DNA of 64,000 nucleotides from Martelella mediterranea (GTDB lineage Bacteria > Pseudomonadota > Alphaproteobacteria > Rhizobiales > Rhizobiaceae), in contig NZ_JAINWJ010000010.1 in assembly GCF_021021415.1 (NCBI RefSeq), positions 1 through 64,000 of the forward strand. Direction: 5' to 3'. Numbering within the stretch: position 1 is the first letter of the stretch; each line of letters opens with the position of its first letter. Shown piece by piece: positions 1 through 7,976 of the stretch. The position numbers and the translations under genes are program-made. The notes beneath the pieces were generated by a model. The model ran no database searches. It saw only the letters and a list, made by a program, of their open reading frames with translations, and was not told the origin of the DNA.

Positions 1-60
1 AAACGCCCCAAACTGTTCAGACAAACCGAGCCACCTCTGTTTGACCTTCAACACTTTCAT
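1..60 (-). CDS. Start of an unidentified gene, cut by the window edge
   Basis: Twenty codons are open from an ATG reading leftwards off the window, beginning MKVLKVKQRW. The frame is also open upstream of this ATG through the end of the formyltransferase gene, so the true start could be further upstream. Too little is present to name a family. Its position 74 bases after the formyltransferase stop on the same strand suggests the same transcription unit. Confidence 0.3.
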   Translation of the reverse strand, partial: MKVLKVKQRWLGLSEQFGAF

Positions 61-133
61 GCCTCTCGCGCCGTGTGTAGACGTCGCATCCGAGATGCCA
101 AGCGTGCGGCACGCCGTTCGTATCGTTGCGAGA

Positions 134-781
134 CTATTTGATCCCGCGCAATCGTCCGATGAGATACTGTCCGATAGTTGGATGAAACCACTGTCGACTG
201 ATATGGCTCGTGGCGGTGGCGGGCATCCTATCCAAGGCAACGGATAGATCGGTAATTATTTCCCTGATGTCATCAAGGGCTGCGGCCTGTTGGAGAAGCG
301 GATACGTGGCGAAGGTATCGTCTTGCGATGGACGTATCCGAACTTGTCGTAAAGGCTGCCCTGTATCTACGCCTGGGTCGACCAGATGAATTGTTGCTCC
401 AAAGTTGTCCGGTTCTCCGTTCCACATAGCCCAGTATCCCCCATGTACGCCGCGATACATTGGCGTAATGCCGGCATGCGTATTAATGAATGGCGCCTCC
501 ACACAGCCCAGCACGTTTGGTTTGATAATTCGGGTTCCATTAACGAGCACGACATCGGGCATGAATCTTGTTAGCGCATCAGGTACATTTGGCTCGTTAA
601 CGCTGGCTACCTCGAGAGAATCGCTCAAGATATGAGGATTCGCGGTTAAATTGTAGTCGGCCATAATCTGTTCAAGACGCGACTTCGAGCTAAATCGAAC
701 CAATGGCGCAATGAGTACTTGAAACAAAAGCTGGCCGGTCACGACCCACATTCCCAAACGTCGTCGCCTGAAACGTAGCAT
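134..781 (-). CDS. Formyltransferase family protein, probably 5'-truncated beside the IS element
   Basis: The 215-residue product resembles the formyl_trans_N fold used by methionyl-tRNA formyltransferase and sugar N-formyltransferases, which move a formyl group from 10-formyltetrahydrofolate to an amine. The catalytic triad of the family is visible as N100 and H102 in the NTHAG segment and D139 in DPGVDTG. The usual N-terminal beta-alpha start of the family (MRIV-type) is missing: the protein begins abruptly in a basic helix. The start codon lies only 6 bases from the terminal repeat of the IS, and the frame stays open into that repeat. I infer that the IS or a linked deletion removed the 5' end. 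The ATG at 781 may be a fortuitous start. The substrate is unknown; small members of this kind often sit in surface-polysaccharide loci. Confidence 0.65.
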   Translation of the reverse strand: MLRFRRRRLGMWVVTGQLLFQVLIAPLVRFSSKSRLEQIMADYNLTANPHILSDSLEVASVNEPNVPDALTRFMPDVVLVNGTRIIKPNVLGCVEAPFINTHAGITPMYRGVHGGYWAMWNGEPDNFGATIHLVDPGVDTGQPLRQVRIRPSQDDTFATYPLLQQAAALDDIREIITDLSVALDRMPATATSHISRQWFHPTIGQYLIGRLRGIK

Positions 782-786
782 CGCAC

Positions 787-810
787 TGAACCGCGCCGGG
801 TTTGCCGGAG
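787..810. repeat. Left terminal inverted repeat of the IS3-family element
   Basis: This 24-bp segment begins tgaaccgcgccggg and is the exact reverse complement of 2096-2119. The match stops at both borders, which sets the boundaries of the element. Confidence 0.93.
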
Positions 811-825
811 ATCGTTTGGTTTAAG

Positions 826-1773
826 TTATGCGGCCAACGCTGGTGCGTCCAGCTTGGCATAGTACCGTTCTTCGGCCTCTGCGGGCGGAATGTTTCCGAT
901 CGGCTCCAGAAGGCGTCGGTTATTGAACCAGTCGACCCATTCGAGCGTTGCGAACTTTACGGCTTCGAAGTTGCGCCATGGACCTCGCCGATGGATATCC
1001 TCCGCCTTGTAGAGCCCGTTGATCGTTTCTGCGAGAGCGTTGTCGTAACTGTCGCCAACACTTCCGACAGGCGGTTCAATGCCTGCCTCTGCCAGCCGGT
1101 CGGAATAGCGAATAGATACGTATTGCACGCCGCGATCCGAGTGATGGATAAGGCTGCTACGATGAACGGGCTCTCGATCATGAAGCGCCCGATCCAGAGC
1201 GTCGAGGACGAAGCTCGTATGGGCAGTGCGGCTTGCTCTCCAGCCGACAATGCGTCGTGCAAAAGCATCGATCACGAAAGCCACATAAACAAAGTCCTGC
1301 CATGTCGCGACATATGTGAAATCGGAAAGCCAGAGCATATTCGGAGCCGGTGCTTTGAAGTGACGATTGACCCGATCGAGCGGACATGGCGCGTTTTTGT
1401 CCGGCGTTGTTGTTCTGGCGGGCCTGCCTCGGATCACGCCTTGCAGCTCCATCGTCCTCATGAGCCGGGCGACAGTGCATCGGGCAATATCGAAGCCCTC
1501 GCGCTTTAACTGCCGCCAGACCTTGCGCACGCCATAAACCCGGAAGTTCTCGTGGAACACGCGGCGTATCTCGATCTTCATGGCCATGTCGCGTCGAGCG
1601 CGGACCGACAGGCGATCCACGTCAGTGCGCTTGGCAACGGCATCGTAGTAGGTGGATGGGGCAATCGGCAGAAACCTGCAGATCGGCCCAATATCCGACA
1701 TTGGCCCAAGTGCGGAACGATGTTCATCGATGAAGGCAATCATCGCTTCATTGGGCGGTCGAGCTCGGCTCAA
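826..1773 (-). CDS. IS3-family transposase OrfB (DDE integrase core)
   Basis: The 315-residue protein is the catalytic half of an IS3 transposase. An HTH_21-type region at about residues 55-115 ([15 protein letters not shown]) precedes an rve core. The metal-binding triad can be placed at D151 (SDFTYV), D213 (HHSDRG) and E249 ([12 protein letters not shown]). The only start is a TTG lying inside the orfA stop region (TTGA overlap). In this family orfB is normally made as an OrfAB fusion by -1 frameshifting, so independent translation from the TTG is less likely than a fusion. Length is normal and no disabling change is visible. Confidence 0.92.
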   Translation of the reverse strand: MSRARPPNEAMIAFIDEHRSALGPMSDIGPICRFLPIAPSTYYDAVAKRTDVDRLSVRARRDMAMKIEIRRVFHENFRVYGVRKVWRQLKREGFDIARCTVARLMRTMELQGVIRGRPARTTTPDKNAPCPLDRVNRHFKAPAPNMLWLSDFTYVATWQDFVYVAFVIDAFARRIVGWRASRTAHTSFVLDALDRALHDREPVHRSSLIHHSDRGVQYVSIRYSDRLAEAGIEPPVGSVGDSYDNALAETINGLYKAEDIHRRGPWRNFEAVKFATLEWVDWFNNRRLLEPIGNIPPAEAEERYYAKLDAPALAA

Positions 1774-2069
1774 GCAAAATACGCAGACGCCTTGCGCAAG
1801 ATCTCGTTCGCCTGACGAAGCTCCCGGTTCTCGCGTTCCAAAGCCTTCATCTTCTCCGCGACATCGCTCGGTAAACCGGTCCGCTTGCCGCTATCCACCT
1901 CAGCCCGCTTCACCCACTCATTGAGCGTATGTGCCCAGCAACCGATCTTTGCAGCTATCGAGGAAATGGCTGCCCACCGCGAAGGATGTTCGGCTTCGTG
2001 TTCCATCACCATCCGAACAGCCCGGGTGCGGACCTCTGGCGAATATATATTGGTCGTCTTGCTTGTCAT
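1770..2069 (-). CDS. IS3-family transposase OrfA (HTH protein)
   Basis: The 99-residue protein starts [14 protein letters not shown] and has an HTH_Tnp_1 fold: a helix-turn-helix over residues 10-55 followed by a leucine-zipper-like coiled coil ([18 protein letters not shown]), which mediates oligomerisation in IS3 transposases. An upstream in-frame ATG at 2120 lies at the terminal repeat and outside normal OrfA homology, so the internal ATG at 2069 is preferred. The 3' end overlaps orfB by four bases. Confidence 0.9.
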   Translation of the reverse strand: MTSKTTNIYSPEVRTRAVRMVMEHEAEHPSRWAAISSIAAKIGCWAHTLNEWVKRAEVDSGKRTGLPSDVAEKMKALERENRELRQANEILRKASAYFA

Positions 2070-2095
2070 AGACCCTACTTCTCGCGAGTTGAGGC

Positions 2096-2119
2096 CTCCG
2101 GCAAACCCGGCGCGGTTCA
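2096..2119. repeat. Right terminal inverted repeat of the IS3-family element
   Basis: This is a 24-bp perfect inverted copy of 787-810. OrfA starts 27 bp inside it, leaving room for the usual IS3 promoter in the end of the element. No matching target-site duplication follows it. Confidence 0.93.
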
Positions 2120-2365
2120 CCTTGATACGTGCAAGATAGGTTTCGCTCTTTTATCCCGGCGCTGTGTAAAAGTGAACTCACCGATGTGCGGCGCCACACA
2201 ACTGACGCGAAAGACTGAGATCGGGCCAATCGACCTTGAATTTGGTGTGACAACCCAGGTTCACATAAGGCAACAATGTGTCGGCGAGAATACAGGCTCC
2301 CAGCCAGACATTTTCCATCAGTTCTTTGCCGTTGCGACTTCCCGGGGGGCGACAGTTTTCTTGCC

Positions 2366-2971
2366 TCAAAGCGACGACAGCACGCTCATCACGCCCCAGG
2401 CCACGGCGCCCAGCGGCACGAGGGCCAGCAGGGCGAAGATGCCGTCGCGGGTGAGGATCGAGAAGGCGATCAGGGTCACGGCGACGCCGATGAGGGAGGA
2501 GGAGAACGGGATGAACTCCATCAGCGGCATGATCGCGCCGAAGATCACGCAGGCCAGCGGCAGCAGCCATTTGAAAGGACGCTTGAACAGGAAGGTCAGG
2601 CGTTCGCGCGCGGCCCTGTCGATCATGCGCGTCAGCGGCAGCACCTTCTGCATGGCGGGTCGGAACTTGTCGGAGGCGATCTGTCTTTTCCGGATCCAGC
2701 CGGGGAGCCAGATCTGGCTATGGCCGACAAGCTGCTGGGCGGCGATCATCATGATGATCAGGCCGCACAGCGTCGAAAGCCCCGGCACGCCGCTCAGCGG
2801 CGTGATCAGCACAAGCGCCGGGAGGATCAGAAGCGGCACGAACGAGGCATGGCCGAAGGAGACCATGAGCCGGTCCACCGAAACGTGGCCGTCCCCTGCC
2901 TCTTCCATTGTGCGTTCGACAATCTCCGTCAGCGAATGGAATTCGCGTTCGGATTCCGATGCGGTCGGCAA
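2366..2971 (-). CDS. exoD: ExoD-family membrane protein
   Basis: The product belongs to the ExoD family, named for a Sinorhizobium protein that affects exopolysaccharide production and alkali tolerance; the molecular function is not established. The core sequence (VSVDRLMVSFGHASFVPLLILPALV) and at least four hydrophobic segments, with two long ones in the last 60 residues, are typical, as is a length near 200 residues. I chose a TTG start at 2971 because a strong Shine-Dalgarno (GAGGAGG) sits five bases upstream and the length then fits the family. ATG codons at 3049 and 3154 would add non-homologous residues, and the latter would overlap the divergent gene. It lies divergent to the small gene at 3107. 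Confidence 0.8.
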   Translation of the reverse strand: MPTASESEREFHSLTEIVERTMEEAGDGHVSVDRLMVSFGHASFVPLLILPALVLITPLSGVPGLSTLCGLIIMMIAAQQLVGHSQIWLPGWIRKRQIASDKFRPAMQKVLPLTRMIDRAARERLTFLFKRPFKWLLPLACVIFGAIMPLMEFIPFSSSLIGVAVTLIAFSILTRDGIFALLALVPLGAVAWGVMSVLSSL

Positions 2972-3106
2972 GCCAGCCTCCTCGACGAGTGGGCGATGAC
3001 TGCGAAACGCCGCTTTCCGCGCTTGGTTCCGGCAGACGGCGTTGGGCATTGCAATTCGCAACGCCCTGTGTACCTCTTCTTTCCAACACAACAAAGCGAG
3101 GAAACC

Positions 3107-3361
3107 ATGTCGGAACAACGTTTGGAACGGTTGGAAGCGCAGATGGCGGCGCATCAGGAAGTGCTGATCGCGCTTGCCGCGGCGCTTGCCGAGGGCAGGG
3201 ACTATTCGGTGTTCCGCCGCGCGCTTGACGGGTTGCTGACGGTCAAAGGTCAGGAGGAGGATCCGGGCTTCGAGCCGGACGAGGCCTTCGCCTTCCAGTA
3301 CCGGGTTGCCGAAACGATCCGCACGATCGTCGACGGCGCGGAAGCGCGCGCCAACCGGTAG
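3107..3361 (+). CDS. Small hypothetical protein (84 aa)
   Basis: The reading frame starts at an ATG preceded by GCGAGGAAA, a plausible ribosome binding site. The product begins MSEQRLERLEAQMAAHQEVL and is predicted largely helical, with a short amphipathic or coiled-coil N-terminus and no membrane segment. No family is recognised. It is divergent from exoD and followed 62 bases later by the DUF7218-like gene. Codon use matches the neighbours, which favours a real gene. Confidence 0.65.
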   Translation: MSEQRLERLEAQMAAHQEVLIALAAALAEGRDYSVFRRALDGLLTVKGQEEDPGFEPDEAFAFQYRVAETIRTIVDGAEARANR

Positions 3362-3423
3362 CAGCCCGGAACCAAAAGCCCGCCTCCATCGTTTGTCAGG
3401 TAAATTCGATGGAGATGGATGTC

Positions 3424-3690
3424 ATGCCCACCGCGAAAGATGAACCCCGGATCAAGGACGAGGATACCTATCAGGCTCTGCGTCGAGACGGAGCCTCGAA
3501 GGAAAAGGCCGCGCGCATTGCCAACGCAAAGGCCAATGACAGCATGAAGCCCTCCAAGAAGGGCGGCGAGTCGCAGCCCTATGAGGAGTGGACGCGCGAC
3601 GATCTTTATGAACGCGCCCGCGAAATCGGCATTGAAGGCCGGTCGAAGATGAGCAAGAAAGAGCTGATCAAGGCGATCCGAAACCACTGA
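3424..3690 (+). CDS. DUF7218-like protein with Rho N-terminal-type / SAP-like C-terminal motif
   Basis: The 88-residue product has a charged N-terminal half (KDEPRIKDEDTYQALRRDGASKEKAARIANAKA, split here for length) and a C-terminal helix-extended loop-helix motif (WTRDDLYERAREIGIEG, then MSKKELIKAIR). The C-terminal part resembles the Rho termination-factor N-terminal or SAP-type nucleic-acid-binding motif. Such small proteins are common in rhizobia and their role is unknown. The start at 3424 fits the usual MxKDDPRIKD beginning and has GGAG upstream; an ATG at 3409 with AGG upstream is an alternative. Confidence 0.7.
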   Translation: MPTAKDEPRIKDEDTYQALRRDGASKEKAARIANAKANDSMKPSKKGGESQPYEEWTRDDLYERAREIGIEGRSKMSKKELIKAIRNH

Positions 3691-3697
3691 GACGGGG

Positions 3698-4180
3698 TCA
3701 CCGCGCCATGTCCTCGGGGTTTTTCGCGTCTTTGCGATCCAGAAGGTCAGCCACCATCTTGAAGGCCGTGACGATATCGGCCTGCTCTTTGCCGGTAAAA
3801 GTGGCGAAGTCGGCGGCAAACCCGTCGGCGAACAGCGATGGCGCGGCCTCAAGTGTGTGCGCGCCCGCCTCGGTCAGTTTGGCCTGCACGGTGCGACGGT
3901 CGCTGGTGGAGCGAATCCGGGTGATCAATCCCTTGGCCTCGAGCTTGTCGAGAATGGTCACGGTGGTGGCCGGGCTGAGGTCCGCCTGCTTGGAAATCGC
4001 CGCCGTCGTCAGCGCGCCCTGGTCACTCACCGCCTTCAGCACAACGATCTGCGGGATTGTCAGCCCTGTCTCGCGGCCGATCCGTTTCGAGCGGATATCA
4101 ATCGCATGGGCGATCCGACGGATCGCCTTCATCACCGCATCGGCATTCGTGATCACTGTATCAGGTTTGTTGTCCATCAT
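3698..4180 (-). CDS. MarR-family transcriptional regulator
   Basis: This 160-residue winged-helix repressor has the MarR layout: an N-terminal dimerisation helix, a winged HTH at about residues 45-110 (LTTAAISKQADLSPATTVTILDKLEAKGLI) and the wing signature TSDRRTVQAKLTEAG. Such proteins usually bind a palindrome in their own divergent promoter and release it on binding a small molecule or on oxidation. Directly upstream is a large palindrome that matches a MarR-type TTGAACTCAA core. It is divergent from the NAGGN operon, so it may control itself, that operon, or both. No strong ribosome binding site precedes the ATG. Confidence 0.9.
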   Translation of the reverse strand: MMDNKPDTVITNADAVMKAIRRIAHAIDIRSKRIGRETGLTIPQIVVLKAVSDQGALTTAAISKQADLSPATTVTILDKLEAKGLITRIRSTSDRRTVQAKLTEAGAHTLEAAPSLFADGFAADFATFTGKEQADIVTAFKMVADLLDRKDAKNPEDMAR

Positions 4181-4190
4181 CGCGGAAAGT

Positions 4191-4236
4191 AGTTACAACA
4201 GAAATCATTTGAACTCAAATGATTTCTGTTGTAACT
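4191..4236. promoter_or_regulatory. 46-bp palindrome between marR and asnO, probable MarR operator
   Basis: Two 22-bp arms match perfectly around a 2-base centre (core catttgaactcaaatg). The outer edge lies 10 bases from the marR ATG and 136 bases from the asnO ATG. MarR dimers commonly bind such TTTGAA/TTCAAA-type palindromes. No U-tract follows it and it lies in a divergent promoter region, which argues against a terminator. Confidence 0.7.
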
Positions 4237-4372
4237 AAAACCGAACCCGAGATGCGGGCTTTGCGCCCGCGCCATGAAAAACAGTCTGCGCCGCGCGGTG
4301 TCCGCGCCGGCGTTTTGCCTTATGCGCCCGGCTGAACCGGGCAGCCAGTCTACAGGAGCGACCGACCAGACC

Positions 4373-6148
4373 ATGTGTGGTATTGCCGGAGAGATCAGAT
4401 TCGATGGAACCCTTGCAGATTCCGAGGCCGTGGCCCGGATTACCGCGGCGCTCGCGCCGCGCGGGCCGGACGGCAGCGGCATCTTCGCCCAGGGGCGTTT
4501 CGCCTTCGGTCACCGCCGTCTGAAGATCATCGACCTGTCGGAAAAGGCCGCCCAGCCGATGACCGACCCGGAACTCGGTCTGACTATCGTCTTCAACGGC
4601 TGCATCTACAATTATCCCGAACTCCGGCGTGAGCTGGAGGACAAGGGCTACCGGTTCTTCTCCACCGGCGATACCGAAGTGATCATGAAGGCCTATCACG
4701 CCTGGGGCCGCGATTGCGTGAAGCGGTTCCACGGCATGTTCGCCTTCGCCATCGTCGAGCGCGACAGCGGCAAGGCGATGATCGCGCGCGACCGTTTCGG
4801 CATCAAGCCGTTCTATTACGCCATGAGCGGCCGCAATATCCGTTTCGCCTCGACGCTGCCGGCGCTGTTAAAGGGCGGCGGCATCGACAAGACCGTCGAT
4901 CCGGTGGCGCTGCACCATTATATGTCGTTCCACGCCGTGGTGCCGCCGCCGCACACCATCGTCAAGGGCGTGCGCAAGCTCCCGCCGGCCACAACCCGCT
5001 GCTTCGAACCGGACGGGTCGTTCAAGGATATCCGCTACTGGTCGCCAAAACACGAGCGCGATGCCGCGACCGCCAAACTCACGCGCGAGGAGTGGCGGGA
5101 TCGGGTGCTCGATGCGCTCCGCATCGCCGTCAAGCGCCGCATGGTCTCCGACGTTCCCGTCGGCGTGCTCTTGTCGGGCGGCGTCGATTCCTCGATCATC
5201 ACCGGTCTGCTGGCTGAGGAAGGCCAGAAGGATCTGATGACGTTTTCGATCGGCTTTGAGGAGGCCAATGGCGAAAAAGGCGACGAATTCACCTATTCCG
5301 ACCTGATTGCCGAACGTTTCGGGACCGATCACCACAAGATCTTCGTGCCGTCCTCCGAACTGATGAGCGCGCTGCCGGACACGATCAACGCAATGTCGGA
5401 GCCGATGGTCTCCTACGACAATATCGGCTTCTTCCTGCTGTCGCGCGAGGTCTCCAAGCACATCAAGGTGGTGCAATCCGGCCAGGGCGCGGACGAGATC
5501 TTCGCCGGCTATCACTGGTATCCGCCGCTGGAAAACTCCAACGATGTCGTCGGCGATTACGCCAAGGGCTTCTTCGACCGCGACCACGCCAAGCTTTCGC
5601 GCCATCTGTCGGACGAATGGCTGGCCGAGGAGGATGTCAGCCGCGCCTTCGTCGAAAGCCATCTGATGGCGGCGGGCGCCGAAGGTCCGGTCGACCGGGC
5701 GCTGCGCCTCGACAGCCAGGTCATGCTGGTTGACGACCCGGTCAAGCGGGTGGACAATATGACGATGGCCTGGGGTCTGGAGGCGCGCGTGCCGTTCCTC
5801 GACCATGAGCTTGCCGAACTTGCGGCCACGATCCCGCCGGAGTTCAAGCTCAATGACGGCGGCAAGGGCGTGCTGAAGGACGCCGCGAGGCTGGTGGTTC
5901 CTCACGAGGTGATCGACCGCAAGAAGGGTTATTTCCCCGTGCCCCAGCTTAAATACATTTCGGGCGAGTATCTGGATATGGTGCGCGATGTGCTGACCAG
6001 CCAGGTCTCCAGCGAGCGAGGGCTGTTCAGGAAAAGCTATCTGGACGACCTGTTCCTCGATCCGATCGGCCACATCACGCCGCTGCGCGGTTCGGAACTG
6101 TGGCAGGTCGCGCTTCTGGAAATGTGGCTGCAGTCGCACGACATCTGA
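4373..6148 (+). CDS. asnO: N-acetylglutaminylglutamine amidotransferase (asparagine synthase-like)
   Basis: The enzyme amidates N-acetylglutaminylglutamine to give the dipeptide osmolyte NAGGN. Residues 2-210 form a class II glutamine amidotransferase with the nucleophile Cys2 in MCGIAGEI, which fixes the start; an earlier in-frame ATG at 4274 would bury this cysteine. The synthase domain follows with the PP-loop SGGVDSS near residue 268. At 591 residues the length fits this subfamily. A TACAGGAG ribosome binding site precedes the start. The next gene is the NAGGN synthetase, and the two-gene unit is known from Sinorhizobium and Pseudomonas osmoadaptation, so induction by salt is likely. Confidence 0.92.
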   Translation: MCGIAGEIRFDGTLADSEAVARITAALAPRGPDGSGIFAQGRFAFGHRRLKIIDLSEKAAQPMTDPELGLTIVFNGCIYNYPELRRELEDKGYRFFSTGDTEVIMKAYHAWGRDCVKRFHGMFAFAIVERDSGKAMIARDRFGIKPFYYAMSGRNIRFASTLPALLKGGGIDKTVDPVALHHYMSFHAVVPPPHTIVKGVRKLPPATTRCFEPDGSFKDIRYWSPKHERDAATAKLTREEWRDRVLDALRIAVKRRMVSDVPVGVLLSGGVDSSIITGLLAEEGQKDLMTFSIGFEEANGEKGDEFTYSDLIAERFGTDHHKIFVPSSELMSALPDTINAMSEPMVSYDNIGFFLLSREVSKHIKVVQSGQGADEIFAGYHWYPPLENSNDVVGDYAKGFFDRDHAKLSRHLSDEWLAEEDVSRAFVESHLMAAGAEGPVDRALRLDSQVMLVDDPVKRVDNMTMAWGLEARVPFLDHELAELAATIPPEFKLNDGGKGVLKDAARLVVPHEVIDRKKGYFPVPQLKYISGEYLDMVRDVLTSQVSSERGLFRKSYLDDLFLDPIGHITPLRGSELWQVALLEMWLQSHDI

Positions 6149-6158
6149 GGAAAAGCCG

Positions 6159-7973
6159 ATGAGTTCGGACAAAGGCTCCAGGGACGATCATCGCGGGCGC
6201 GAGGCCTATGCACACCGACTGAAACGGATGCGTTCGCATGGAATGAAACCGCCGATCCCCGGCGGCGAGGAGCACGGTGACATGACGCCGGACGCCTCGA
6301 TCGATTGCGGTTGGGGGCGGGTGGTGTTCGGCCAGACGTTTTCCGACACCAAGCTACTGATCGAGACGCTGCGCGCCGAAGTGCCCGATCACCGCGATAT
6401 CGCGATCTATGTCCGCGATCCGCATGTGGTGCTGGCGAACGCGCCGCAGGAGGTGTTTCTCGATCCCTCGCATACCTTCCGGCTGGAGCTTTCCACCTAC
6501 CGCCCGGCCTCCAAGCCGCCGCAGGGCTTCTTCATCCGCCGGCTGACATCGGAGATCGATGCCCAGGCGATCAACCGGATTTACGCCGCGCGCGGCATGG
6601 TCGTGGTCAGGCCGGACTTCTTCTGGCGTCAGCGCGATGCCCGCTCAATCTCCTATTTCGTCGCCGAGGAGGAGCACACCGGCAATATTCTCGGCACGGT
6701 GACCGGCATCGATCATTCGCGGGTGTTCAACGATCCGGAAAAGGGATCGTCGCTCTGGTGCCTGGCAAGCGACCCGCAGGCCCGCCAGCGCGGCATCGGC
6801 GAGGCGCTGGTGCGCAGGCTCGCCGAGCATTTTCTCGCCCGCGGCGCGTCCTATCTCGATCTGTCCGTGCTCCACGACAATGATCCGGCGATCCGGCTCT
6901 ACGAAAAGCTCGGTTTCAGGCGGGTGCCGTTCTTCACGGTCAAGCGCAAGAACCAGATCAACGAGAAGCTTTTCACCGGACCGGAGGCGGATGACTATGA
7001 AGAACTGAACCCCTATGCCCGACTGATCGTGACCGAGGCGCGGCGCAGGGGGATTTCAGCCGAAATCACCGATGCAAGGGGCGGCTTCTTCCGGCTTTCC
7101 TATGGCGGGCGCTCGATCCATTGCCGCGAAAGCCTTTCGGAACTGACGACATCGGTGGCGATGTCGATCTGCGACGACAAATCCGTGACCCGCCGCTTCG
7201 TCGAGGAGGCCGGCGTCAAGGTGCCGCGCCAGATGACGTCGGATGCCGGCGAGGATGCGATCCGCGGCTTCCTGGAGGATGCCGGCCATCTCGTGGTCAA
7301 GCCCGCGCGCGGCGAACAGGGCAGGGGCATCTCCGTCGGGATCACGACCTATGAGGACCTCCAGGAAGCCGTGAAGGCGGCCAAGGCCTATTGCGACACG
7401 GTGCTGATCGAGGAGATGGTGGAAGGCGAGGATCTGCGCCTGATCGTGATCAACTATCGGCTCGTGGCCGCCGCCATGCGTCGCCCGGCCCATATCGTGG
7501 CCGACGGCAAATCCTCGATCGAGCAGTTGATCGCGAGCCAGAGCGAGCGGCGCAGCGCCGCAACCGGCGGCGAATCCTCGATCCCGCTCGATGCCGAGAC
7601 CGAACGCACGGTGCGCGATGCAGGCTACACCTTCGCCGATGTGCCGGAGGCTGGCACCGAAATCCGGGTGCGGCGAACCGCCAATCTGCATACCGGCGGC
7701 ACCATTCATGATGTCACCGATATCGTCCACCCGAAGCTGGTGGATGCGGCGATTTCGGCGGCGCGCGCCATCAATATTCCGGTGGTGGGGATTGACCTGA
7801 TGATCAAGTCCCCGCAAAACCCGGACTATGCCTTTATCGAGGCCAATGAGCGGCCGGGGCTAGCCAATCACGAGCCGCAGCCGACGGCCGAACGGTTTGT
7901 CGACCTGCTGTTCCCGCTTTCAATGCCGGCCGGCGTACGCCATTCGGTGCGCGAGGCCCACAAGAACGAGTAG
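6159..7973 (+). CDS. ngg: N-acetylglutaminylglutamine synthetase (GNAT + ATP-grasp fusion)
   Basis: This 604-residue fusion makes N-acetylglutaminylglutamine. Residues about 120-270 are a GNAT acetyltransferase (LASDPQARQRGIGEALVRRL acetyl-CoA loop). Residues about 330-590 are an ATP-grasp ligase of the glutathione/cyanophycin synthetase kind (VVKPARGEQGRGISVG, then IEANERPGLANHEP metal-binding end). The first 40 residues are basic and unstructured. It starts 10 bases after asnO with GAGGAAA upstream and is followed after 3 bases by the M42 peptidase. Domain order and neighbours agree with the TIGR NAGGN system families. Confidence 0.93.
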   Translation: MSSDKGSRDDHRGREAYAHRLKRMRSHGMKPPIPGGEEHGDMTPDASIDCGWGRVVFGQTFSDTKLLIETLRAEVPDHRDIAIYVRDPHVVLANAPQEVFLDPSHTFRLELSTYRPASKPPQGFFIRRLTSEIDAQAINRIYAARGMVVVRPDFFWRQRDARSISYFVAEEEHTGNILGTVTGIDHSRVFNDPEKGSSLWCLASDPQARQRGIGEALVRRLAEHFLARGASYLDLSVLHDNDPAIRLYEKLGFRRVPFFTVKRKNQINEKLFTGPEADDYEELNPYARLIVTEARRRGISAEITDARGGFFRLSYGGRSIHCRESLSELTTSVAMSICDDKSVTRRFVEEAGVKVPRQMTSDAGEDAIRGFLEDAGHLVVKPARGEQGRGISVGITTYEDLQEAVKAAKAYCDTVLIEEMVEGEDLRLIVINYRLVAAAMRRPAHIVADGKSSIEQLIASQSERRSAATGGESSIPLDAETERTVRDAGYTFADVPEAGTEIRVRRTANLHTGGTIHDVTDIVHPKLVDAAISAARAINIPVVGIDLMIKSPQNPDYAFIEANERPGLANHEPQPTAERFVDLLFPLSMPAGVRHSVREAHKNE

Positions 7974-7976
7974 CAG

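Larger units (their letters stand above)
787..2119 (-). mobile_element. IS3-family insertion sequence, complete
   Basis: The element is 1333 bp long, with 24-bp perfect terminal inverted repeats that begin TGAACCGC and end GCGGTTCA. It carries two overlapping frames, orfA with an HTH and orfB with a DDE integrase core. Size, ends and gene order are those of the IS3 family (IS407/IS51-like ends). The bases immediately outside the two ends (cac on the left, cct on the right) do not form a 3- to 5-bp target duplication. Both frames are intact, so the element could still be active. Confidence 0.92.

Noticed and set aside
2178-2365. Short minus-strand frame (46 residues from MENVWLGACILADTLL) between the IS and exoD
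   Set aside because: No recognisable domain, no clear ribosome binding site and no neighbouring gene it could belong to; probably chance or IS-flank debris.
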